From the NCBI RefSeq assembly GCF_036323735.1, contig NC_086031.1, positions 44,625,225 through 44,689,224 of the forward strand: DNA of 64,000 nucleotides, written 5' to 3'. The notes below the pieces were generated by a model that saw only the letters and a program-made list of their open reading frames with translations, ran no database searches and had not been told where the DNA came from. Position numbers and translations under genes: made by a program. Of this stretch, positions 44,641 through 57,000 are shown piece by piece. Position 1 is the first letter of the stretch. Every line of letters begins with the position of its first letter. Source of the stretch: Rattus norvegicus (Eukaryota; Chordata; Mammalia; Rodentia; Muridae).

Positions 44641-45174
44641 CTCCAGCATGAACTGAGCACACATGAAGCACTGCCGTAACCCTTTTTCATTGGTTCCCCC
44701 CACCTCACTCCTTTTCCAGCTCAAGCCATGCTGCAGTTGGTTGTCCTTATACCGTGAGAACCTATCCTCCATGTTGTCCTCACCCCATGGCTTGAAAGCC
44801 ACTCCTATCCACTGCCTAACCAAAGAGGTGCGAATTCTCTAATCTGCCTTCAAAATTCTTTATTTGCTGGATTTCACGAACCTTCCTATCCTTTACCATT
44901 TAGTCATGTTTCACTCAAGTCAACCCAAGTTACGTGCTATTGCCTAAACATGGTCCATGTTTCTTGCATCTCAGCAACCCTTTCTGAAAAAAAAAGTAAA
45001 TCAAATATTCACTTTAAAACACATAAGTGCTTTAAGAGTATAAGCCCATATCACACATACTTGTTATTTTAATTAAGATTATATTTCAAGATTTTCTGTT
45101 CCTTCATGACTATCATTGGAAATGCTGCAAAACATTCCATGTGTCCTAAATTCTAAAAACATTCCAAATATTGG

Positions 45175-45320
45175 CCAGGGTAGTACATATCTATATGCCC
45201 AGACTTGGTAAATAGAGAGAGGAGAATTTGGAGTTCAACATCATTCTCAACTACAAAGGGAGCTCAAGGCCAGCCAGTTCCTACTCGAGACCCTGTGTCC
45301 AAATCAGCAACAAAAAATGT
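45175..45320 (+). repeat. B1 SINE, diverged
   Basis: GCCAGGGTAGTACATATCTA, then AGAGAGAGGAGAATTTGGAG and GCTCAAGGCCAGCC, ending CCCTGTGTCCAAATCAGCAA. An older B1. Confidence 0.7.
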
Positions 45321-46327
45321 AAATACAAGAATAAAATAATTATGACATTTTAAACATATTTTCCCTCATCTCCTCCCAAACAGAAGTGTTCCTCTCCATC
45401 TGCGCTCCCATAGTGCACTGCTCTGGAGTCCTTTTCATTCTAACTGCCCTCAAGTAATATATATATATTCAGGTAATGTGTCTGTTAGAAGACACTTAGC
45501 TACTTAAAAGTTCGTTTCTTATAATCCTTTCAAATAATGCCCAAGGCTTCTCTGATGTTTTGAATGGTCATACATGTTCTGGGTGCAGAACAAATAGGGA
45601 GTGAGAAGTGAGTCACGTGACGAATTCCAGGGAAATCCGACTCCAGAGACCAGGATCAGGGTACAGATCTGAGTTCACTGCCCAGTCCTTAAGTTTATAT
45701 TGGATTTGAGCCAATCTCGAGTCCCTAAATTCTTGGCCAATCAAAGCTCACCACCCTGTCACCATGCTCCAGTGAAAGCCCTGCCTGATGAGGTAACTCA
45801 GAAGGAATGGAGGGAAGTATTTTCACCTGTGAGGACTTCCATGAAGATGGGGGAAGCAGCCACAGCCCTGGCCTCCGTTCCTTTCTGCTGTTTCACTGTT
45901 ATGCCCGGAGCCTTCTTATATCTAAAGTGTATTTTTCTTCTGTCTGTGAGTATCAGTGTAAAGGAAGCCTTCAAGTCAGTTACATACAACATGATGATGA
46001 AAAGCCTTAGAGTTCCTGTCTGTATCTTCTACTCTCTAAGTAAGGAGTTGAAAATACAGTCGCTGTGCACCTCACATCTCAGCCCCATGGCGATGTGAGG
46101 CTGGGAGTCATCAAAAAGGCAATAAATTACCAAATCAGGCTTAAAAACCAGGCTTCCTTAATGGAGTAGGGAAGACTTTGGGGCCTAATCCTACTTCTGT
46201 CTTAATGGTTAGTTACTCTTTGAGAATGTCACATGGTACGTTTTTATATTTTCCCATCCTCCAACTCCTCCTAACTCCCTTTATCCACAAGCCTTCATGT
46301 TCTTTCTCTTTTAAAAAAAAAGTGCTA

Positions 46328-46480
46328 AACAATGGTGGTACATGTCTTTAACGTGAGCACTGGGGATGTACAGGCAGGTGGATCTGCAAACTCGAGGCCA
46401 GCCTGGTCTACAGAGAGAGTTTCAGGACAGCCATGGCTATACCAGAGAAACCCTGTCTCAAAAGCCCAAAAAGAAAACAA
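46328..46480 (+). repeat. B1 SINE
   Basis: AATGGTGGTACATGTCTTTA, GGCCAGCCTGGTCTACAGAG and CCAGAGAAACCCTGTCTCAA with an A-rich tail. Clear B1. Confidence 0.92.
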
Positions 46481-47854
46481 AAATTACTGAATCCAATCTG
46501 TATTGACTAACCCTCCTGAGCATGGGCCTGCCCTGGAGTGTGGTTAGTAAATCAAAGTCACTCCATTGAAGAGAAGTCATTTCTCCTTTCCCAGCAGCTA
46601 CCAGTCAAGAATAGCTAGGGGTGGGCCTTGTGCCCAGGAGCCTTCCGCCATGCTGGGGATTTTGTCCTGCTTGAGCTTGTGCAAGTCTTGGTATTCTGTC
46701 ATCACCTCTGTGAATTTACATATACATCTTCCCTGTTGTGTCTGGAAAATGAGGTACACTTAGTCGCCCACCACCTCTGGCTTCCATACACTTTCTACCC
46801 TCTCTTCTGCACAGATCCCCGAGTCTTCCCGGAAGGGGTGTGATAAAGATATCTCATTCAGAGTTAAGTATTCCAAGTCTGTCTGTCAGTCTGTCTCTGT
46901 CTCCCCGACCCTCTCTCTGTCTCTGAGTATCATCCAGCTCTACAGGCATCTGTGTAAATTATCATCTACTGTAAGTAGTTTCTGTGATAAGGGTTGAGTG
47001 ATGCTCGGACCAATGGGTATAGCAGTATGCCACGAGGAGTCATTTCATTGCTGTGTTCCTTTGGCAGAATAATAGTAGTACATTTCCCATAGCACCTAAG
47101 ACCTGTCTAGTCTCAGGTTCTTGGTCACTTTCCCAGTGTCAGCAATGGGTACCATTTCACAAAGCAGGCCTTGAATCCAATCAGAAAGTGGGTGGTTACT
47201 CCCCTAACCCTTAGCCACTATTACATCAGTGGGCATATCTTATATGCAGTTCATTCTTAGAGCTTGCAGGGTCATAGCTGAGGGAGGTTAATGGTTCCTT
47301 TTCTCTTCTAGCAGCAGTGGGTAGCACCTTCTAGCACCATCCCTACTATTCTGAAGGGATGAGGCTTCCAGTTGAGTGCCAAACGTTTTCTATGTTGTAT
47401 GCCACAGACATGTGTGTCTTCAGCAATGGGGACTTTTACCAAGTCGTCAGAATAACCAATAGCGCTGTTGGTAACCTTCAGTGCTTGGAGAGATTGTGTC
47501 AGGCAGGGTGTGAGACTCAATCAGCAGTTTTAAAGATGCAATTGTTGTGAGTATATTTTCTCCAGAATGAAGTTAGCTCTTGCCTCAGATATTTTGAAAA
47601 CTCTGACTTATCATTCATGTCTGATGTGATGAACACTCAGATCAGACACAAGCTTTCTCATTCCCCACCCAGCCAGAGAACTATGCTCTGCAGTCAACCC
47701 TGGTCAATAACCACCATACCTGGCCCTTCTACATTCTAAGAAACATTTCCACAGACACCCCACACACACTTCCATACAGTAAGTGCACTGGACGGCCACA
47801 TGACCTTGCATTTCCGCCCAGTAAGGAAAGACCCACAAGCACCTTTAGAAGCAA

Positions 47855-47860
47855 TTTATT
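47855..47860 (-). promoter_or_regulatory. C4bpb: AATAAA polyadenylation signal of C4bpb
   Basis: Plus-strand TTTATT, about 30 bases past the C4bpb stop. Cleavage would fall near 47835-47842, giving a very short 3' UTR. Confidence 0.7.
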
Positions 47861-47888
47861 CATAGGTGTCTGTCTGTAACCATTCTGC

Positions 47889-48044
47889 TTAGCTATGGTA
47901 GTTCAGTAAAATATCCGACTTCAGCTTAGTTTTCTTCATCTCCAGAGAACATTTAAGTTCTTCCATTGTTATTCCACCTTCCCTTAGCTGTCTCACAAAG
48001 TTCTCTGTAGCATTGCAAAGGTCCTTACTCTCCTGAAAGGCAAG
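47889..48044 (-). CDS. C4bpb: C4bpb last exon: chain-association tail
   Basis: Starts after TTTCCCTAG in phase 0 and encodes LAFQESKDLCNATENF, then a Leu/Lys-rich helix (TMEELKCSLEMKKTKLKS), ending NYHS and TAA. One cysteine (DLC) matches human. A second (ELKC) stands where human has tyrosine. NAT is a possible glycosylation site directly after the first cysteine. Confidence 0.94.
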   Translation of the reverse strand, partial: LAFQESKDLCNATENFVRQLREGGITMEELKCSLEMKKTKLKSDILLNYHS

Positions 48045-51000
48045 CTAGGGAAAGAAAGATGTTTAAAGTTACGCATAGGGAGCTTAGAGTCAGCTCTCTA
48101 CTCTGAAATAAGTAACCCACAAACCCAGGGAATTCCACATGCATGTGAATCTTCAACTTGACCAGTCATATACATTTTCTGGTTTAAATATAATCATCAA
48201 TATTTCTCCAGATATAAATACGGGCTAAAGTTAGTCTGAATGGAGATAAATGTGTTCAGAATGTCTTGGAATCTAGACTTGAAGCAGCTTCTCACAGCAG
48301 CCAGGCCTTACAGATATCGGGCACTGAGTATACCTTGTTCTATACGACAAATGAGGCAATAAATCCCGTAAAAGGGTTGGGTGTTTGTCATGATGGTGAT
48401 GAGTAGGAATGTTCTACAGATATATGAGTTGACATTGGATTGGGCCCCTTCTGCAATCAAGTCAAGGTTAACCCATTCAAAACCATTACCCAGAACTGAG
48501 CTACTAAAGCACATGCTAAGAGTAACATCCGTCTTGAGACTGCAGCTAAGCTCAAAATGGATAACACCCCCTTACTTACAATAGCTTTCTCAAGTGCACT
48601 CTGTTCAGCTGATTTGGGGGGTTCCTGGATGGACTCACAGGTAGGATAGGACGGGCTCCACTCTCCATCACTGCACTGCACCTTCTGTGTGCCCACTAGG
48701 TGGTACCTGGAGATGTTAGAACAACACTTCTAAGCAGGGAAATAGAGGCTGGTTTTTTTGTAGCTGTATTTTACTGTTTCCAACTGTGATCAAATCCACC
48801 TTCCTGCTTAAGCTATTTCATTCTAAGAAAACAGCTATGAAGTAAAACAGCTCTCCTGAAATGGTGGGTGGACCCAAAGGATGAGTCAAGGCAGAATAAC
48901 ATGGAGAAAAGTGAGAACTTCAGAGCCAGTGTATTGGGGGTGGAGAGAGGAATGGACAGGTGAGGGGAGAAGTGTTTGATCATTCATTACCCAAATGGCA
49001 CCTGTATTAAGCTCTAAAATGCAGGTGCAGGTGAATGGGCTAAAGGAGAGCAGCAGTGTGTGATCAGAATAAAAACAGAAGTTAATATAAAACTGAGAGG
49101 TGGGACTTAAAGGCTGGTAAAGTCACACGACATGATTAAGGCAAGAGACCCATTAGGGAGGGAGACCAGAGCATCTGAAGGAGGGTTAGACCTTATACAA
49201 TGCTTCAAGGGTCTAAATGCTAAATCATTATATTTCTGATTTTTGTTTGTTTCTTTCTTTAAGGTTTCTGCTCTTGAATTCTGTGGGGAACAGTCCATTG
49301 TCTATTTCTGAGGAAGTAAGAGCAGTCCTGTTCTTACAGGCGCTCTTCAGGTTGTAGGCATATGTGCTGGTGGGGAGGGTATTTCCCTCCTTTGGAAACA
49401 GTAGGATGGAGAAGGGAGGGACAGCCTAGTAGACATACAGTCCATCCACGCCCACGGGAAGTTTGTCTCTGCAGCACCGAGCACTAGGATCTGATTTCCC
49501 TCCACTCCTGTGTACAGATGCTAGTCTGCTTGTAAGCCTGCTGTATATCCTTGTTCTCTAGCCTGATGGCAGCAAGGATTGCTTGAAACTCAAAGATGTC
49601 CAAATGCCCATTGACTCCTCAGAGTTCTTCCTTTGGTATCTTGACATAGTTGTCACTCTCAGTGCCTCTCAGGCCTTCCTTCCTAGAGTTTCCATAATGT
49701 TGGCCTTGTCAGCAGAATTGCACAGGGGACCTGAGCGAGCAGATTCTGGATGTGGACATGGGTTCTACTAGGGAAATCCCAGGCAGGCCTAAACCATCTA
49801 TGTGATTTGATGTGGCCCCATTATGTGGGAAGCACCCTATGAGTACATGGATACCTCAAAAGGACAAGAGAGTAGTTGCTAGCCAAGGTGAAGGCAACGA
49901 ACAAATCATTTGTGGGAAAACAAAAGGAACCCTGAGCAGTCGCTGCTGCCTGTGGTGACAATAAGTCTAGTTCAATGAAGTCATCAGCGAGGGAGCCACA
50001 GTTGGCTCATGGGAAGGTTGCAGGAAGAACCCAAGTTAGAAAGAGAAGCCAGAGTGGCACAAGTCAGTAGAAAAACAGGCCAGCAAAGAAGTGTGACTGG
50101 CACATGAACGTTCACAGATTCTACTGCAGACTACCAAGACACAGAAGACAACGCAGAGATCCCTTGAAGATCAGAACTCAGGCAATCTGTCTTCATCCCC
50201 CTAATGTGCCCCTTCACTCCTCTAGAGTTAGTGGAACTGAGAGCCAAGTTCAAGCAAGAACAGTGTGTGCCTACTGAGACTGCGGGACATGAAGGCGGGT
50301 GGCATTCTCCTTAGCACTGTAGCAGCAGCAGCCGCAGTCAATCCCTGCGATGTAAGTGTGGAGCTACTGACCATGCGGCTGACTACTGCCATTAGACATA
50401 TCTGGCCCAACTCTAAAGATGTCCCCATCCTAAGGGAAATACAGACATCCATGGAGGAATTGCAGTCATATTTAAAGGGACTTGGCATGAACCTGCAATG
50501 TGTGTTTTGACTTTTTTTTTTTTTTTTTTTTGGTGCTTATCATGACTTGTACAACAGATTTAAAAGATGACATCTTGCACTGGGTACCTCCAGTCAGGGA
50601 TGAGCTCGGATATTCATATGGTGCTCTGTCAATAGATATAAAAGGTAGCTCAAATAGTGTCAGATTCGGTGGAGACAGAGACAAAGCACAAAAGTGTGAA
50701 AAAAGAGTGGCACAGAAAAAGTCTCTGAAATTCACTCAGCCCTAGTTAAATCAGCAGGTTCTCCCCTGGCCAACACATGAACATAGAACGTAGGAATAGG
50801 AGAGAAACTTGTTAGAAAGAAGGAATTTTGTGCCAGTAGGAAATGTGAAAATTAACAAAATACAGTATTCCCATGTATGAAATTGTCAAGCAAGAATACA
50901 ATTTTGGAAAGTAGACAAGAAGTCAAATAGGGATGAAAAAATTTTGGAAATCACACCCTTAAGAAAAGATTCCAACCCTTATTCCTGAAAAGACAGTGTT

Positions 51001-54000
51001 TACCAACTGGACCAGATGACGCATCCTTGTGCCATCTACACTGCCTGCCTCAGACAGTATAATGAGTCTCTGGCTCTGGAGAAAACAATGAATAGAGACT
51101 TGGTCCAAGCTTCCACATTCCTGAAACAGACTTCTCATATAGAGTTGGCTACATATTGGTCCCCTATAGTACAGAAAGAGTCACTATGCAGATAACTACT
51201 GGGGCCAAATATACACTTAAATATAGAAACTCAGATAGATTTAAAAACCATTTAACAGGAACTGGAAGCTCCAGTGGACAAACGGTCCCAGTGCTCACTT
51301 TTAGAGATTAGGGCATATGCCCTCAAAGGTCTATGCCATAACCCCGGAATTTATTAAGAGCTGGCATACTAGAGGGGAAGGACTTGCAAACTACCCATGA
51401 GAAACTTTGGTTAGGGTATCTAGAAAACAAACATATCTTGTTCAAAAGGCCAATCAGGCCACACCAGTGGTACCACTGACTCCGAGGTCATATACCAGTA
51501 GTTTCCAAGGGCATGGGGAGCACCGAGATATCACAGAAACAATCTGAGTTGGGAAAGGTAAACCTCACTATGCTGGTAGGCAAACCCTTTCATTTGTTGT
51601 CATGCCCTACCCAAAATCTTGGGTACACAAAAAAAGGTACATAGCTTAAGACAGCAAGTTACTGGGAATTAAATAAGGTGTCTCTGGCTATATTAACACT
51701 GCTATACTGTTGAAGTGTCAAACACACTCAAACTGAACCATCACCACTGTGCCCTGTGTACGGGATTCAGCCAACAATTTCCTCAGTTCCAATATAGTAG
51801 TTGAAAGGCAAGAATCATTTGCCTTTTCCTGGAAAAGCCATCAGTGGACTTTCACCATGTTGCCTAAGGATTATTTACACAGCCTCACAATATGCCATGG
51901 GATAACAATATCTGAGCTAGCAGAATGAACGAAACCAGAGACTAGTCAAATATTGCATTAGATTGATAAGACATTAATCCAGACAAGGTCCAAGGACCTG
52001 GATTGTTTATGAAATATTTGAATGTTCCCTTTTACAATAAAACAAAAGTATTGCTACAGATGTAGCGGACAAGGTACAAGCTTTCTGCTTCTTTACATGG
52101 TTAACCAAGCATAGAAATGCGTGGGGTTACTTGGCTAGTAGAGGCCTTCCTGCCTTGGCTACCTGGCCCTTCCTGCCTAAGGCTATTCTATAAACCAATA
52201 GGTGTAGGCCTGGACAGAAGTTCATTCCGTGGCATTTAAGGAAATAGGACAAGCTGTGGAACAAGTACAGGGTATACAGATGGTTAATATACCCTAAGGT
52301 GCTAATATGTGTCTGTTGCAAAAGCAATGGTGTCTTAATATGAAGTCTTAATAACCACAAAACCCATTTGCCTAGAAGCTGTTGTCAAGATTCTGACTAC
52401 TTACCCACTGGAGGCTAGATAGTTTAGTCATAGACTCACCCACAGTCAGGGACAGTGCCGATAACCACTTTGGTTAAGTAAGAGTATCTTAGACAGAAGG
52501 GGTAGATAACACATCTCCCTCAGTAGAGAATGTCAACAGTTTTGGTACCTCAGTAACTATCAAACGGAAGGAGTGACTGCACCTAATGAAATGTTGGACC
52601 ACTACTCATGAGTAAAGGGAGGAGAAGCAATTATAAATTGGTGGATCAGCAAAATGAAATCACACCTAACAAAGGACGGTAGCCTAACACTGAACGATAG
52701 AAAGCTTTCGTGTTGATGAAGGCCAAGTTTACAGAGGTTAGCGGACCAACCTCCACACAGTAAGGATCCTACTTATGTAGATGAGAAACTCCTAATTATA
52801 AGCACAAAAAGTTGGGTCATGTTCAAAGCCCATTTTGGTTTCCTCGGTGTCAGAGTCAACAGTAGCCCATTAACAGACACTTACTGTTGGGACAAGAGCC
52901 AAGGAGAAATATGAGGAATATATACCACACAAGCAAGTAATGTTATAGCATGGTGCTGCTCCACAACACTTACAGTGGCCTAGAAATTATGAGGTTGGTC
53001 AGACTGAAAAAGACCCTACCAGGCTACTCAGCTGAATGGACAAACATGCCAGAAAGCCAGGTAGGCTGTTACAACTTAATGAAGACTTATATGGCACATG
53101 CTTACCAAACATATGCTTACAGACATTGTATATGCTTACCGAAAATATGTGGGATGATCTCAGTGATATCCATAGTACACACTCAGAGGGAAAATACACT
53201 ATGTTGACCGTCTACCAGGTTCATGGTTCAGTTTAAGTTGATATGTTTTCCAGGAAAAAGAGTCATCCAAAAGATTACCATTCAGTGCTCACTGGACTCT
53301 CTATATGGGAATCCATAGTTGACTGAAAACTGCCAAGACCATTTTATAGGTCATGAAGTGAAACAGTTAATGAGTAACCAAAGCCTGCTGCGGGTCTTGC
53401 ATCCACCCTTCTCAACCCAATTAGACCAGGACTCATCAGGAGCAGGACACATCAAACATATGAATAGTAGCTGACTCAGGTTTTAAAGACAGACTCCCAT
53501 TTACCTCCCTGAAGCCTTCAATAAAAGGCCTCAGACAAACAAGCCAGCAGCAATAGCTATAATTACCCAACAGAAACTCCTAGCATTTAGACTACAGATT
53601 AAGTGAACAGATCTCTTCAGTCAGCATGAGGACCTGACAGAAATTTGCTCCTCTCAGATCAAACTGAAGTAACACCGTCCATAGGATACTTTATGTGACC
53701 CTAGAAGGCCCCAACCATTACTATGTTTATCATGCTAGGATAAGGTCTAAGATTAAAGTATGCCCTATCGCAGAAATTATTCACAAAGGGACATATTATA
53801 CAAACAGAAAGCAAATGCATCTCCCAGTAGTGTTTATCTCTTTTCTCTCTCCTGAGTTGCAGCATGGCCAAACATTATCCTCGAAGCTCTTCTGACATAG
53901 GCTACATCATAGCACATATCTCACCCAGTGGTGCAGATACCTCTTTTGATATCTATTAAACATTCTTGTTTCTCCTAAGTAGGCAGCAGGGACCCTGCTC

Positions 54001-57000
54001 CTCCACTGGGCTATTGGGTTAACACTGGTGTTTAGCATACTAATAATAGTTGGGTTTGCCCTGAGTCACCCACAGTAGATGAAAAGATAATGGTGATTTC
54101 ATCTGGCCAATTCAATGGTAGGTGCTGGCTATTGTACCAGTGGATAGCCAATGGAATACTATCCTCTGGACCTATAATAAATGCTACCAACTAGTGAGTC
54201 TTCCAAACCGGAAGCCAAACTTGCCGTTCCAATGGTCATGTGCTCTGTACTCCCTGCTAGCAAACCTCTTAACCTTGCTTCTCTTGTGTTGGGGGTTATA
54301 CTCGCACTGTTACATCTAAAAATAATGTGTATCTATGGCCTTATCTCAACACATGATTGGAAGATACGGAGTGATACAAGACTGAAGGAGATAGTAAACT
54401 CTGAGTAAACTGCATCAAACTCTGAAGGGGTGAAGGAGGGGAAGTATTTCATTTTATCTGAGGCAGTCACAGCAACTCTATTCTTTTAGGTGTTCTGCAG
54501 ACTGTAGATACATGTGCTGATGTGGGAGGAGCTGCTGGTAACTTCCCTCCTTTGCAAACAATAAAACAGAGAAGGACGATAAGGCCTAATGGACAAGCAA
54601 AGCACACCCAGGAGAAGTTCATTTCCGTAGCACTGAGCAATAGGATCCCAGTTTCCTCTGTTCCCTCTGTCCATAGATAGCACTCGACTTGTAGGCATGG
54701 TGCAGACCTTGTCTCCTGGCCTGCTGCCACCAAGGATTATTTAATAATAAAAGTCATCTAAACTCCCTGAGTCCTTCCTTTGGTATCTTGACATGATCAT
54801 CATTCTCGAGGCTTTGGGTTTGTATAACAGATTGTTTAGAAAACATTTTGGAACTGAGAAGAAACGAATACTTTGATTAGTGTGGTAATTTGAATATGAT
54901 GTCCCCACACAGTCTCCAGCACTTGAATACTTCATCCCCAGTTGGTGGCACTGTTTGGGGAGTTTAGGAAGTATGGCTTTGATGAAGGAGGTATGTCACT
55001 AGAGAAGAGCTTTGAGAGTTTAAAGCTTCATGTTCTCAACCTGCTGCTCCAGCCACCACTCACCTGCTGTTATGCTCCCCTGTCATGATAGGAACGGACT
55101 TTTATCCCTCAGGAACCATAAGACATAACACTTCCTCTACATTACCTACATTACCTTGGTCATCATTGCAGCAACAAAGAAGTAATTACCACAACTAAGA
55201 TAAGAAGGGTGCTCTGCTAGGTGTCTGCTTTCTGGATATTGAAGAAATTTCAAAATTGGAATAAGCCAGAATCCTACAGCAGTAGGAATTATGGGATTAG
55301 GTACACACAGACAGTCATTCTCCAAAGCAGTGTAGTGCGGAGCACTATCCCCTGTTTGAAAAGCCATGTGCTTACCCATCTTCACAGTAATAAGTAACGA
55401 CAGATCCTGAAGTGAAAGTTTCTCCTTCAAAATAGCCATGGACAGGAGTCTCAGGAGGTTCACAGTCTCCTAAGGGAGAGACACACTGGAGTGAGATTTG
55501 TGAGAGCTTAGGTACAACCAGTGGGCAGTGCTCCCTACGCTCTGTGTACACTAGAGTCTGCCATCTTCACAGCAGTCTAAGTGAGACCCAGAGCATGTTC
55601 TCTTTCTCATGAAAACCATAACCGTCCATGGAGAAGGGTCTCACCCCAGCTTATCTCGAGTTACAAGGAACTGGCAGTGTTCAAGGAATGGGGCTACACA
55701 CTGTAGAGCTGCCAGCTGGTAGAGTGCAGGGGGAGGCAAACTAGGGTTGAAGCTGTAGCTCATGGGAGCGCCTACCTCCCATGCACAAAGACCTGGGTTC
55801 GACCACCAGATAACAGGAATGGTGACACACCTATAATTCCAGCACTCAGGATATGGGAACTGGAAGATCAAAAGTTGGGAGAGTAGGGGAAGAAAGAGGA
55901 AGAAAGGAGAGAGGAAAAACTGGGGGATAGGGAAAGCAGAAGTAACAAGACAGGAGGTGAAGGTTTTAATTCTGGCCTGTATGTTAATATAGCACCAAAA
56001 AGCAATTTTTCATCAACTACACAGCACTTACTACTTCGGCAGATGGGCAAGGGAGGTGCCCAGGTGTGGTCCTCTAGGCACTGGCTCCAATTGCTTCCCT
56101 TGAGGATGTAACCATCATTACACTCAAACATGATTTTGCCACTTATATTCACAGGCCCAGAAGAATTGATCTTGCCATTTTCCAGTACAGGGTCAGGACA
56201 GTGGCCCACTGAAGAAGAAAACAGTCAGTGCTCTAAGAGGATTGGAAGAAATAAAAGTTCCACTTCCCACTTTAGGAAGTATGGCTTTCATAAAGACAAT
56301 GGTAAATCAGAACTTACTGATGCACACGAATCTAAAAGGATAGGTATATTCCGATGCAGGATGAGTAAAGCCCAAGGTACTATAATTGTGGATAAAAAGG
56401 TATTGATCTGTTATGGACATTTCCTCCAAAGTTCTTTAAGACCTATGACATTCTAAAGAAGGTTCATCAAGACTCCGCAAGTTCTAAAGGGAAAAGATTT
56501 AGCAAATAAACATCTAAGGAGTCTCAGGAACTTCCTGAACCTGACCAGATGTGCAAGTTCTTCCCTCCTTAAGATTATATAAATCAGTAAGGACTGTTGG
56601 GAGCTGCTCAGACAAGCTGAGTGGTCTAGAAAATATTTTTCAACCCTTTGAGTTTGCCTGCAAGTTGTATGGAAAGCTGCAAGTTTCTAGCTTTTGTGAT
56701 TCTTCATAAATGCTAGGGTGAGCTTCTGGTGATGCAGCTATCTTTGAGTCACTTGTGCTCTTGTAAGTAACCCCTCACATATACTTCTGCAAATAACTGC
56801 AATAAACTTATGGATTTACCAAGCTGGATTTTGGAAGTATTCTTAACTTTGGTCTGTCATTAGTTTCTTATCTGGGATGGGTAGACATTTTTCATGTCTC
56901 TCCAGGAATGCTGTCATACAACATGGTCATACACAAGAACAATATAATTTACAACCGTACTACACACAATGAAGTGCATAACTAGATACTATCACTAGCA

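Larger units (their letters stand above)
44645..47830. other. Intergenic between C4bpb and the Lsm6 copy
   Basis: Apart from two B1 copies, no gene is seen. The longest frame, 45700-46098 plus (132 codons), has no family resemblance. The stretch 46560-46870 has the feel of an old repeat but was not placed. Confidence 0.4.

Noticed and set aside
45700..46098. 132-codon plus-strand open frame, the longest single-frame ORF apart from L1
   Set aside because: No recognisable motif. A short Cys-containing part in another frame (CEYQCKG) looked CCP-like, but it lacks the other cysteines and the tryptophan.
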